Origin: Trinickia soli
GTDB taxonomy: Bacteria > Pseudomonadota > Gammaproteobacteria > Burkholderiales > Burkholderiaceae
NCBI RefSeq assembly: GCF_002879855.1
Contig: NZ_PNYB01000006.1
Span: 213,936 to 277,935 of the forward strand
Length of the DNA: 64,000 nt
Direction of reading: 5' to 3'
The translations under genes and the position numbers were made by a program. Each line of letters begins with the position of its first letter. Within the stretch, counting starts at the first letter, position 1. This document shows, in pieces, positions 10,154 through 17,493 of this stretch. Under the pieces are notes generated by a model. It did not search any database. It was not told the DNA's origin and worked only from the letters and a program-made list of their open reading frames with translations.

Positions 10154-10293
10154 CTATTCATCGGCGTACGCAAAAACCCAGCGCTTACGCTAATGAATGC
10201 GGTAAAGCGTGCCGTACCCAAGGGCACAGCACGCCAGATCGAGTTGGCAGCCGAGCGCTGTACGCTCGCGCAGCCCGATAATCGCTCGTGACA

Positions 10294-10320
10294 AGCCGAC
10301 GGCCTCGCCGCCGGCTTTTT
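10294..10320 (+). terminator. Plus-strand intrinsic terminator-like hairpin with no gene assigned upstream
   Basis: Stem AGCCGACGGC / GCCGCCGGCT (one A-C mismatch), loop CTC, followed by TTTT. No plus-strand gene is recognisable upstream, which is why it is notable. Confidence 0.6.
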
Positions 10321-10491
10321 CAGGGGGTAGTTCGCCCATCCCACCGAAGGGTTCGCAAAGTGCCTGTCATGTTTGTGGACGGTCGCACCGCCGGGCACGC
10401 TTTGCATCAGGCGTTCTTGCTCCTTACCATTTGCGCCGCGGTACCCCGCGGCGACACCCCATCATCCATTCATCGCATCGGCAAGCACGCG

Positions 10492-11715
10492 TCATTCCCA
10501 GGACAGCGCACCGCCGGTTTGGTATTCAATGACTCGCGTCTCGAAGAAGTTGCGTTCCTTCTTCAGGTCGATCATCTCGCTCATCCACGGGAACGGGTTT
10601 TCCTCGTTCGGGAACAGCGGATCGAGACCGATCTGCTGGCAACGCCGGTTGCAGATGAAGCGCAGGTAGCTCTTGAACATCGACGCGTTCAGACCGAGCA
10701 CGCCACGCGGCATCGTATCCTCGGCGTAGCGGTATTCGAGCTCGACCGCATGCTTGAACAGCTCGCGAATCTCTTCACGGAATTCGCGCGTCCACAGATG
10801 CGGGTTCTCGAGCTTGATCTGGTTGATCAGATCGATGCCGAAGTTACAGTGCATCGACTCGTCGCGCAGGATGTATTGGTACTGCTCCGCCGCGCCCGTC
10901 ATTTTGTTCTGACGGCCGAGCGCGAGAATTTGCGTAAACCCGACATAGAAGAACAGGCCTTCCATGACGCAGGCGAACACGATCAGCGATTTGAGCAGCT
11001 TCTGGTCCGCCTCCAGCGTGCCGGTCTTGAACGCGGGATCCGTCAACGTATGGATGAACGGGATCAGGAACTCGTCCTTGTCGCGAATCGACGCGACCTC
11101 GTGGTACGCGTTGAAGATCTCGCCTTCGTCCAGGCCCAGCGATTCGACGATGTATTGGTAGGCATGTGTATGGATCGCCTCTTCGAACGCCTGGCGCAGC
11201 AGGAACTGGCGGCATTCGGGCGCCGTGATGTGCCGGTAGGTGCCGAGCACGATGTTGTTCGCCGCCAGCGAATCGGCCGTCACGAAGAAGCCGAGATTGC
11301 GCTTGACGATGCGACGTTCGTCTTCGGTCAGCCCGTTCGGGTCTTTCCAAAGCGCGATGTCGCGCGACATGTTGATTTCCTGCGGCATCCAGTGGTTCGC
11401 GCAGCCGGCCAGATACTTCTCCCAGGCCCACTTGTACTTGAACGGCACGAGTTGGTTGACGTCGGTCTGGCCGTTGATGATCCGCTTGTCGGCGACGTTG
11501 ACTCGCGCTTCGGAGGCAGCGACAGGTTGTTCAGCAGCTACGTACGGAGCGACGGCGAAGTCGTCCGCGAAGATGTTTTGCGCCAACGGAGCGTGCGTTG
11601 CGACATGCGTCGCGGCGTGCGTTCCGACGCCTTGCCCTGCGGAGTTGCGCAACGCGTTCTGTTGCGACCCGATCGAGGGAGTTACGGCAGTCGTCTCGTC
11701 ATCCCAGTTGAGCAT
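10492..11715 (-). CDS. nrdB: Class Ia ribonucleotide reductase, beta (radical) subunit
   Basis: 407 residues. It houses the diiron-tyrosyl radical used by NrdA to reduce ribonucleotides. Metal ligands by motif are Asp148 ([12 protein letters not shown]) and Glu179 and His182 ([12 protein letters not shown]), with the radical Tyr186 four residues after the His; the 148/179/182/186 spacing equals the E. coli 84/115/118/122 spacing. A second Glu/His set lies in [10 protein letters not shown]. The first 70 residues are a low-complexity extension with repeated THA triplets, not part of the core. The C-terminal tail [11 protein letters not shown] should dock on NrdA. It follows nrdA by 408 bp on the same strand. 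Confidence 0.97.
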   Translation of the reverse strand: MLNWDDETTAVTPSIGSQQNALRNSAGQGVGTHAATHVATHAPLAQNIFADDFAVAPYVAAEQPVAASEARVNVADKRIINGQTDVNQLVPFKYKWAWEKYLAGCANHWMPQEINMSRDIALWKDPNGLTEDERRIVKRNLGFFVTADSLAANNIVLGTYRHITAPECRQFLLRQAFEEAIHTHAYQYIVESLGLDEGEIFNAYHEVASIRDKDEFLIPFIHTLTDPAFKTGTLEADQKLLKSLIVFACVMEGLFFYVGFTQILALGRQNKMTGAAEQYQYILRDESMHCNFGIDLINQIKLENPHLWTREFREEIRELFKHAVELEYRYAEDTMPRGVLGLNASMFKSYLRFICNRRCQQIGLDPLFPNEENPFPWMSEMIDLKKERNFFETRVIEYQTGGALSWE

Positions 11716-11755
11716 AAATTCTCACCATCAATTTAGATCGGTTTGTACCATCTTT

Positions 11756-11782
11756 TCACGAGCGATAAAAGGGTTCGCTCAT
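11756..11782 (-). CDS. Possible 8-residue leader peptide upstream of nrdB
   Basis: An ATG at 11782 opens MSEPFYRS and a TGA stop, 40 nt before the nrdB start. An AAGGGA Shine-Dalgarno-like stretch lies 5 nt before the ATG. The frame coincides with a 9-bp hairpin (11757-11765 with 11775-11783, one G-U pair), and the ribosome-binding run AAAAGGG can pair with CCCTTTT in the hairpin loop. There is no proof that it is translated. Confidence 0.35.
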   Translation of the reverse strand: MSEPFYRS

Positions 11783-11979
11783 GAAAATCCCTTTTTTTCG
11801 ATTCGCGCTGCGACCTCGATACAACACTTTGTTCGTCAGGTCGCATACGCGAGATCGTCGATGACACGTGAAGCGTCGTCTCGATGCGTTTGTCTTCTCG
11901 TCAAAAAGCGCATCGACAGGCATCGATCGCGACGCTTCCCGTGTCACCGGCTATTCGTCCTCTGCCTCTTCATCGATGC

Positions 11980-12007
11980 CGATGCATCGCGGTGGTTCGA
12001 TGCATCG
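11980..12007. repeat. Paired CGATGCATCG palindromes
   Basis: Two perfect 10-bp palindromes, 11980-11989 and 11998-12007, with centres 18 bp apart, in the nrdA-nrdB gap. The spacing and symmetry suggest a dimeric regulator site, but I know no regulator with this consensus. Confidence 0.6.
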
Positions 12008-12123
12008 CAGCGCGCGTGGCGCTTCATCGTGGGCGCGTCGTGTTTCTCGTTCTTGCTTCGTCCGCGCGCCTTTGTCCGGCGATGCCGGCGCGCCGCACAC
12101 GCGCCGACATCAAAGCGAAGCTG

Positions 12124-15120
12124 TTACTGGCAGGCTTCGCATTCGTCGAAACCGGGATCGCCCGGACGCATCATGCAAACGGGACCGTCCGCCTGCGGCG
12201 CTTGCTCCACTGCCGGCGCTGCGTTCAACCCGCCCGTCGTCGAACCCGCACCGCCGCTCATCGCGCCACCCGTTGCGCCGAAACCACCGGCGCCGCCACC
12301 GCTCGGACCACCTTCCGCGGACGGCACTGCATTGAGCGCGCCATGCGCGACCGTCGACTTCTCGACGTGCGTGGCCGCCATCGTGCGCAGGTAGTACGTC
12401 GTCTTCAGGCCGCGCAGCCATGCGAGCTTGTAGACCTCGTCGAGCTTCTTGCCCGATGCGCCGCCCATGTAGATGTTCAGCGACTGCGCCTGGTCGATCC
12501 ACTTCTGGCGACGCGACGCGGCTTCGACGAGCCACTTGGGATCGACTTCGAATGCCGTCGCGTAGATCGCGCGCAGATCGGCCGGCACACGGTCGATGCG
12601 CGACAGCGTGCCGTCGAAATACTTGAGATCGGCCACCATCACCTCGTCCCACAGGCCGCGCGCCTTCAGGTCGCGCACGAGGTAGTCGTTCACGACCGTG
12701 AATTCGCCCGACAGGTTCGACTTCACGTACAGGTTTTGGAACGTCGGCTCGATGCACGCCGACACGCCGATGATGTTCGAGATCGTCGCCGTCGGCGCGA
12801 TCGCGACGCAGTTCGAGTTGCGCATGCCGTGGGTGGCGATGCGCGAGCGCAACGTCGCCCAGTCCATCGTCTCGCTCGTGTCGACTTCGACATAGCCCCC
12901 CCGCGCCTGCGCGAGCAGGTTCAACGTGTCCTGCGGGAGGATGCCGCGATCCCACAGCGAGCCGCGGTAGCTCGAATACCGGCCGCGCTCCTCGGCGAGC
13001 TCCGTCGACGCGTAGTAGGCGTAGTAGCACACCGCCTCCATCGACCGATCGGCGAACTCGACGGCCTCGTCCGACGCATAAGGCACGCGCAGCAGGTGCA
13101 GACAGTCCTGGAAGCCCATGATGCCCATGCCGACCGGCCGGTGCTTCAGGTTCGAGTTGCGCGCCTTCGGCACGGCGTAATAGTTGATGTCGATGACGTT
13201 GTCGAGCATGCGCATCGCCACGCTGACGGTACGCTTGAGCTTGTCGTGATCGAGCACGTAGCTGCCGTCGGCCTGCTTCACGAGGTGCGCGACGAGGTTG
13301 ACCGAACCCAGGTTACACACCGCGATCTCGGTGTCGCTCGTGTTCAGCGTGATCTCGGTGCAAAGGTTCGACGAGTGGACGACGCCCACATGCTGCTGCG
13401 GCGAGCGCACATTGCACGGATCCTTGAACGTGATCCACGGGTGGCCCGTCTCGAACAGCATGCCGAGCATCTTGCGCCAGAGCTGAGCGGCGGGGATCTT
13501 CTTGAAGAGCTTGATCTCGCCGCGCGCGACCTTTTCTTCATACGCCGTGTAAGTCTTCTCGAAGTCGGCGCCGAACTTGTCGTGCAGATCCGGGCAGGTC
13601 GACGGCGAGAACAGCGTCCAGTCGCCGCCTTCCATCACGCGTTTCATGAACAGATCGGGAATCCAGTTCGCCGTGTTCATGTCGTGCGTCCGGCGACGGT
13701 CGTCGCCCGTGTTCTTGCGCAGTTCGAGAAACTCCTCGATGTCGAGGTGCCACGTCTCCAGGTACGCGCAGACGGCGCCCTTGCGCTTGCCGCCCTGGTT
13801 CACGGCCACGGCCGTATCGTTGACGACCTTCAGGAACGGCACGACGCCCTGTGACTTGCCGTTGGTGCCCTTGATGTGCGAGCCGAGCGCGCGCACCCGC
13901 GTCCAGTCGTTGCCAAGGCCGCCGGCGAACTTGGACAGCAGGGCGTTTTCCTTCAGCGCTTCGTAGATACCGTCGAGATCGTCGGCCACCGTCGTCAGGT
14001 AGCACGAAGACAGCTGCGAGCGGCGGGTGCCCGAATTGAACAGCGTCGGTGTCGAGCTCATGAAGTCGAACGTCGAAAGCACGTTGTAGAACTCGATCGC
14101 CCGCGCTTCGCGGTCGATCTCATTCAAAGCGAGACCCATTGCGACACGCATAAAGAATGCCTGCGGCATTTCGATACGCGCCCCTTCCACATGCAGGAAG
14201 TAACGGTCGTACAACGTCTGCAGGCCGAGGTAGCCGAATTGCAGGTCGCGGCTCGCGTCGAGCGCAGCACCGAGGCGCTTCAGATCGAACTGCAACAGCT
14301 TCTCGTCGAGCAGTTCGGCTTCGACGCCGCGCTTGATGAACTGCGGGAAGTATTCGACGTAACGCTCGCCCATTTCGCCTTGCATCACTTCTTCGCCGAG
14401 GATCTCACGGCGAATCGTGTGCAACAGGATGCGCGCCGTCACCTGGCTGTAGGCCGGGTCCTTTTCGATCATCGTGCGCGCCGCGAGGATCGCCGAGTCG
14501 TAGACCTGGCTCAACGGCACACCGTCGTAGAGGTTCTTGACCGTCTCGGCGACGATGGGCGCCGGGCTCACGGCGTCACCCAGGTTGTCGCAGGCCGATG
14601 CGATCAGCCCGTTGAGCGCCTGCAGATCGAGCGGCCGCGTAATGCCGTTGTCGACGACGTTCAGCCCCGACGACGGCGCTGCGGCCTCTTCCTGCGCATG
14701 GCCGCGCTCCTGCGTACGCTTTTCGCGATAAAGGACGTAGGCGCGCGCGACGTTGTGCTCGCCGCCGCGCATGAGCGCGAGTTCGACCTGGTCCTGGATG
14801 TCTTCGATATGGAACGTGCCGCCGTTCGGGCGGCTACGCACGAGTGCGCGCACGACGCTTTGCGTCAGTTGCTCGACGAGCTCGCGCACGCGCGCGGACG
14901 CAGCGCCCTGGCCGCCGTTGACGGCCAGGAACGCCTTCGTGACGGCAATCGCGATTTTGGACGGCTCGAACGACACGACACTGCCATTGCGGCGGATCAC
15001 TTTGTAGTCCGCGAAGGTCGCCTGCGGCGCGAGCGGCTGCGCGTAAGCGCCCTGTCCGCTGCCGGCGCGCGCGCTCAGTGCGCCTTCCTGCTGGCTCGTC
15101 ATGTTGTCGGTCGTTTGCAT
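12124..15120 (-). CDS. nrdA: Class Ia ribonucleotide reductase, alpha (catalytic) subunit
   Basis: 998 residues from the ATG at 15120, which has AGGAG 8 nt upstream; a longer frame starting at 15153 lacks such a site. An ATP-cone allosteric domain occupies about residues 35-130 (VIRRNGSVVSFEPSKIAIAV). The core carries FNSGTRRSQLSSCYL with the first redox cysteine, NLCTEI, and the downstream SCIEPTFQNLY and thiyl-radical region. The C-terminus FDECEACQ supplies the mobile Cys994/Cys997 pair that is re-reduced by thioredoxin. It reduces ribonucleoside diphosphates together with NrdB. Its upstream region has NrdR-like boxes. Confidence 0.97.
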   Translation of the reverse strand: MQTTDNMTSQQEGALSARAGSGQGAYAQPLAPQATFADYKVIRRNGSVVSFEPSKIAIAVTKAFLAVNGGQGAASARVRELVEQLTQSVVRALVRSRPNGGTFHIEDIQDQVELALMRGGEHNVARAYVLYREKRTQERGHAQEEAAAPSSGLNVVDNGITRPLDLQALNGLIASACDNLGDAVSPAPIVAETVKNLYDGVPLSQVYDSAILAARTMIEKDPAYSQVTARILLHTIRREILGEEVMQGEMGERYVEYFPQFIKRGVEAELLDEKLLQFDLKRLGAALDASRDLQFGYLGLQTLYDRYFLHVEGARIEMPQAFFMRVAMGLALNEIDREARAIEFYNVLSTFDFMSSTPTLFNSGTRRSQLSSCYLTTVADDLDGIYEALKENALLSKFAGGLGNDWTRVRALGSHIKGTNGKSQGVVPFLKVVNDTAVAVNQGGKRKGAVCAYLETWHLDIEEFLELRKNTGDDRRRTHDMNTANWIPDLFMKRVMEGGDWTLFSPSTCPDLHDKFGADFEKTYTAYEEKVARGEIKLFKKIPAAQLWRKMLGMLFETGHPWITFKDPCNVRSPQQHVGVVHSSNLCTEITLNTSDTEIAVCNLGSVNLVAHLVKQADGSYVLDHDKLKRTVSVAMRMLDNVIDINYYAVPKARNSNLKHRPVGMGIMGFQDCLHLLRVPYASDEAVEFADRSMEAVCYYAYYASTELAEERGRYSSYRGSLWDRGILPQDTLNLLAQARGGYVEVDTSETMDWATLRSRIATHGMRNSNCVAIAPTATISNIIGVSACIEPTFQNLYVKSNLSGEFTVVNDYLVRDLKARGLWDEVMVADLKYFDGTLSRIDRVPADLRAIYATAFEVDPKWLVEAASRRQKWIDQAQSLNIYMGGASGKKLDEVYKLAWLRGLKTTYYLRTMAATHVEKSTVAHGALNAVPSAEGGPSGGGAGGFGATGGAMSGGAGSTTGGLNAAPAVEQAPQADGPVCMMRPGDPGFDECEACQ

Positions 15121-15410
15121 GTGCAAAGCTCCTGATCTTGGATGTGCGGTCAAACCGCGGATTGGAACAACCGCCGCGCCACCCCGAGCGCGGGCGATGA
15201 GGTGCGGGAGAAGAAACGGAGCGATCGCGCTGCGTGGCAGCCCGAGCCGAAAAAGACGATGGTCCTCGTCATTGTTTTGCGACCTTTGCCCGCCCCGTTT
15301 TTCCCCGAAGACAGAACGCCGAGCAGCGCCCGGCGTTCCACTTGCATGATTTGCACACCGCCCTTACGGTTCCGGCGCCCTGTTCGACGTTAGGACGCCC
15401 CGGTGTGTCG

Positions 15411-15457
15411 ACACAACATCTAGTGCAATTGCGTCGTTGTTCTACCAAGTATAGTGG
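15411..15457 (-). promoter_or_regulatory. Pair of NrdR-like boxes upstream of nrdA
   Basis: Box 1, ACACAACATCTAGTGC (15411-15426), fits the known NrdR consensus acaCwATATmTwGtgt at 14 of 16 positions. Box 2 (15442-15457) fits at about 10 of 16. The start-to-start distance of 31 bp puts them on the same face of the helix, as is typical for NrdR. Box 2 overlaps the predicted -10 element, which would fit repression. Confidence 0.65.
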
Positions 15458-15475
15458 ACCTATGGGTCAAATCAA
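15448..15475 (-). promoter_or_regulatory. Predicted sigma-70 promoter of nrdA
   Basis: On the minus strand, TTGATT (15475-15470) and TATACT (15453-15448) are separated by 16 bp. The -10 element overlaps the second NrdR-like box. Confidence 0.6.
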
Positions 15476-15596
15476 AACGGTTTATTTGGGGGTGGGACCT
15501 TGACTTTTCATTAAGCGAGTCGGGACAAGGACTTACCCGAAACGCAAGCGGCGCGCGGGTTTGCGGCCTGCGCACCGATCAGCGTCCGGCCTACGG

Positions 15597-16184
15597 TCAA
15601 GGGCGTTGATAGGGGAAATACCGATCGTCGAGCGCGGCGGCGGATTGCGCCCGGACCCAATCGAAGTGCGGCCCCGGATCGGTCTTTCGACCGGGCGCGA
15701 TGTCGGAATGACCGGCCAACGCTTCGATCGGATAGCGCGCGACGAGCGCACCGACGAGCGCGCCGAGTGCCGCGTATTGCGCGTCTTCGAAGGGTCTTAC
15801 GTCGGTGCCCTCGAGTTCGATCCCGATCGAGAAGTCATTGCAACGTTCGCGCCCGAAAAAGCTCGACACGCCCGCATGCCACGCGCGCTCGTTGCACGAG
15901 ACGAATTGCTCGAGCGCGCCGTCGCGGCAGATCACGAAGTGCGAAGACACGCGCAGGCCGCGCAGGTGGGCGTCGAAGTACGGGTGAGCATCGCAGTCGA
16001 GGCGGTTGAGGAAGAGATCGGCGATCGCGCCGCCGCCGAACTCTCCCGGCGGCAGACTGATGTTGTGAATGACGATCAGTGTGGGGATGGCGCCGACCGG
16101 CCGCGCCTCGACATTCGGCGACGGCAGCACGCGCGCACCGCGCACCCAGCCGTCGTCATCGACGGCAAACGCCATGGCGCTCAT
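15597..16184 (-). CDS. ampD: 1,6-anhydro-N-acetylmuramyl-L-alanine amidase
   Basis: 195 residues, no signal peptide, consistent with cytosolic AmpD. It removes the peptide from anhydro-muropeptides during murein recycling, and its loss commonly derepresses AmpC beta-lactamase where ampR/ampC are present. Zinc ligands by motif are the His in TLIVIHNISLPPG and the His and Asp in LAGHSDIAPGRKTDPGPHFDW. The start at 16184 overlaps the upstream stop as ATGA; an alternative ATG is at 16175. It lies downstream of the PP0621-type gene on the minus strand. Confidence 0.95.
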   Translation of the reverse strand: MSAMAFAVDDDGWVRGARVLPSPNVEARPVGAIPTLIVIHNISLPPGEFGGGAIADLFLNRLDCDAHPYFDAHLRGLRVSSHFVICRDGALEQFVSCNERAWHAGVSSFFGRERCNDFSIGIELEGTDVRPFEDAQYAALGALVGALVARYPIEALAGHSDIAPGRKTDPGPHFDWVRAQSAAALDDRYFPYQRP

Positions 16185-16501
16185 CGGCCCTCGCGGCCGC
16201 CCGTTCGCGCGGCATAGCGCCGCGCATGCTCGGCGCTGCAGAAGTACTGCGCTCCGGCGAGGATCGAATCGCTCTTCGGTGCATGCACGCCGCAGGCAGC
16301 GCAGCGCACCATCGGCTCGGCGAGCTGCCGCGGCTCGGCCCGCGGTTGGGATCGCGCGCTGCCGGTGCCGGCAGCGCCGCTGCGCGGTGCGTCGGCACGC
16401 CCTGCTCCACGCATGGCCGCTTGCGTCTGCGCGGCGCGCATCGTCTTCACCAACCAGCGTGCAGCCAACACGAAGACGAAGAGAAGAAGAATCTGTCGCA
16501 T
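16181..16501 (-). CDS. Small membrane-anchored zinc-binding protein (PP0621 type)
   Basis: 106 residues. An N-terminal hydrophobic helix (MRQILLLFVFVLAARWLV) is followed by a polar Arg/Ala/Gly linker and a C-terminal cysteine motif, VRCAACGVHAPKSDS...QYFCSAEHA, typical of small zinc-ribbon or YHS-like domains. The function is unknown. It starts 5 bp after the YpjD-like stop and overlaps ampD by 4 bp, so the three genes probably form one translationally linked unit. Confidence 0.85.
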   Translation of the reverse strand: MRQILLLFVFVLAARWLVKTMRAAQTQAAMRGAGRADAPRSGAAGTGSARSQPRAEPRQLAEPMVRCAACGVHAPKSDSILAGAQYFCSAEHARRYAARTGGREGR

Positions 16502-16506
16502 GAGGA

Positions 16507-17412
16507 TCAAACCACGGGACGATGGAGCAGCACTTCGAACACGAAGCGGCTGCCCACATAGGCGAGAAGCAAGGCGACGAACGACGCGAGCACCCAACGC
16601 AGCGCCGCCCGCCCACGCCAGCCCGAGACCTTGCGCGCCGTCAGCAGGCCGCCGAACATCAGCCAGGACAGCACCGCGAAGACGGTCTTGTGATCGAACA
16701 CGAGGGGACGACCCAGCAACTGCTCGCTGAAGAGCACGCCCGAAATCAGCGTCAGGGTGAGCAGGACGAAGCCGGCGCCGATCAGGCGAAACAGCAGCTT
16801 TTCGAGCGTAAGCAGCGGCGGCAACGTATCGAGCCAACTGGCGACCCAGCCATTTCGATCGAGCGCGCCGCTCAACGTGTGCAGACGCCGCTCGGCAAAC
16901 AGCATCATCAGGGCATGCAGCGCGGCGATCGCGGCCAGCCCGTATGCGATGTTCGCGATGATGAAATGCATCTTGAACAGCGGCGCCGCCGCGTACGGGA
17001 GCACCTGCACGCCGCCGAATGCGAGCGGCATCAGCGAAGCGACGCACGCGAAGGGCAGCACAAGCAACCCGAGACTATCGAGCGGAAAGAAAAAGTTCTC
17101 GATCCAGTAAATACAGGCGCCCAGCCAGAACATGGCCGACAGCGCGAACGCGAACCCGAAGACCATCGCATCGCGCGGGAAGATCGTCGTATGCAGCAAC
17201 ACCCCGTGGGCGACGATCGCGACGAACAACAGCGCGCGCGGCAGCAGACGCGTGCTGCGCATGCCGCCTGGCAACAACGCATCGCGCGCCGTCGGCACGG
17301 GCGGCACGCTGGAAAGCATCGAAGGCGCGCTCTCGATCCGGCGCACGCGCCAGCCGGCCAGGGCCAAGCCGCCGTACAGAAGCGCGGTGAGGGCATACAG
17401 TACAATATCCAT
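16507..17412 (-). CDS. YpjD/CcsA-type cytochrome c assembly-related inner membrane protein
   Basis: 301 residues with about eight hydrophobic helices. The fold resembles the CcsA/HemX group; YpjD, beside ffh in E. coli, is the nearest named analogue, and ffh is also the divergent neighbour here, 81 bp away. The tryptophan-rich haem motif of true CcsA proteins is weak, though FWLGACIYWIENFFFPLD and the late FDHKTVFAVLSWLMFG stretch fit the family. A role in haem or cytochrome handling is inferred. A TAAACT -10-like box ends about 6 bp before the ATG. Confidence 0.85.
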   Translation of the reverse strand: MDIVLYALTALLYGGLALAGWRVRRIESAPSMLSSVPPVPTARDALLPGGMRSTRLLPRALLFVAIVAHGVLLHTTIFPRDAMVFGFAFALSAMFWLGACIYWIENFFFPLDSLGLLVLPFACVASLMPLAFGGVQVLPYAAAPLFKMHFIIANIAYGLAAIAALHALMMLFAERRLHTLSGALDRNGWVASWLDTLPPLLTLEKLLFRLIGAGFVLLTLTLISGVLFSEQLLGRPLVFDHKTVFAVLSWLMFGGLLTARKVSGWRGRAALRWVLASFVALLLAYVGSRFVFEVLLHRPVV

Positions 17413-17493
17413 GTCCCAAGTTTACACTAGGCCGCCCTTCCCGCCCCGCTTGAGCGATCGGCGAGACGCGGCCGCCTTGCCCAACCGCTCCCC

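Larger units (their letters stand above)
10045..10491. other. Non-coding gap between nrdB and the H1-like gene
   Basis: 447 bp with no convincing coding frame. It contains the 53-nt hairpin at 10101-10153, a plus-strand terminator-like element at 10294-10320 and a GC-rich 8-bp inverted repeat (CGCCGCGG / CCGCGGCG) at 10434-10453. The promoter of the H1-like gene and the 3' end of the nrdB message must lie here. Confidence 0.7.
11716..12123. other. Long nrdA-nrdB intergenic leader
   Basis: 408 bp with no recognisable gene beyond an 8-codon frame. It contains two copies of the palindrome CGATGCATCG (11980-12007), a leader hairpin (11757-11783) and the short frame overlapping it. No strong -35/-10 pair for nrdB was found, so a separate nrdB promoter is not shown. 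Confidence 0.7.
15121..15596. other. nrdA leader and regulatory region
   Basis: 476 bp between ampD and nrdA, both on the minus strand. It contains the predicted nrdA promoter, two NrdR-like boxes and, within the 5' leader, a 7-bp hairpin AACGCCG / CGGCGTT (15315-15337). The predicted leader is about 290-320 nt, long for a housekeeping gene. Several short frames exist but none has family features. Confidence 0.7.

Noticed and set aside
9344..10291. Plus-strand frames rich in Phe/Ala or Leu/Arg/Ser over the H1-like gene
   Set aside because: They mirror the AAG/GCC repeats of the minus-strand gene; the repeat alone creates long open frames in several phases.
10096..10407. Minus-strand frame of 103 codons upstream of the H1-like gene
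   Set aside because: No family features, and it overlaps the hairpin and terminator region; regulatory DNA explains it better.
11884..13854. Plus-strand open frame of 656 codons antisense to nrdA
   Set aside because: It is a shadow of the high-GC nrdA gene on the other strand: Arg/Ala/His-rich, no domain, no ribosome site, while nrdA has full family motifs.
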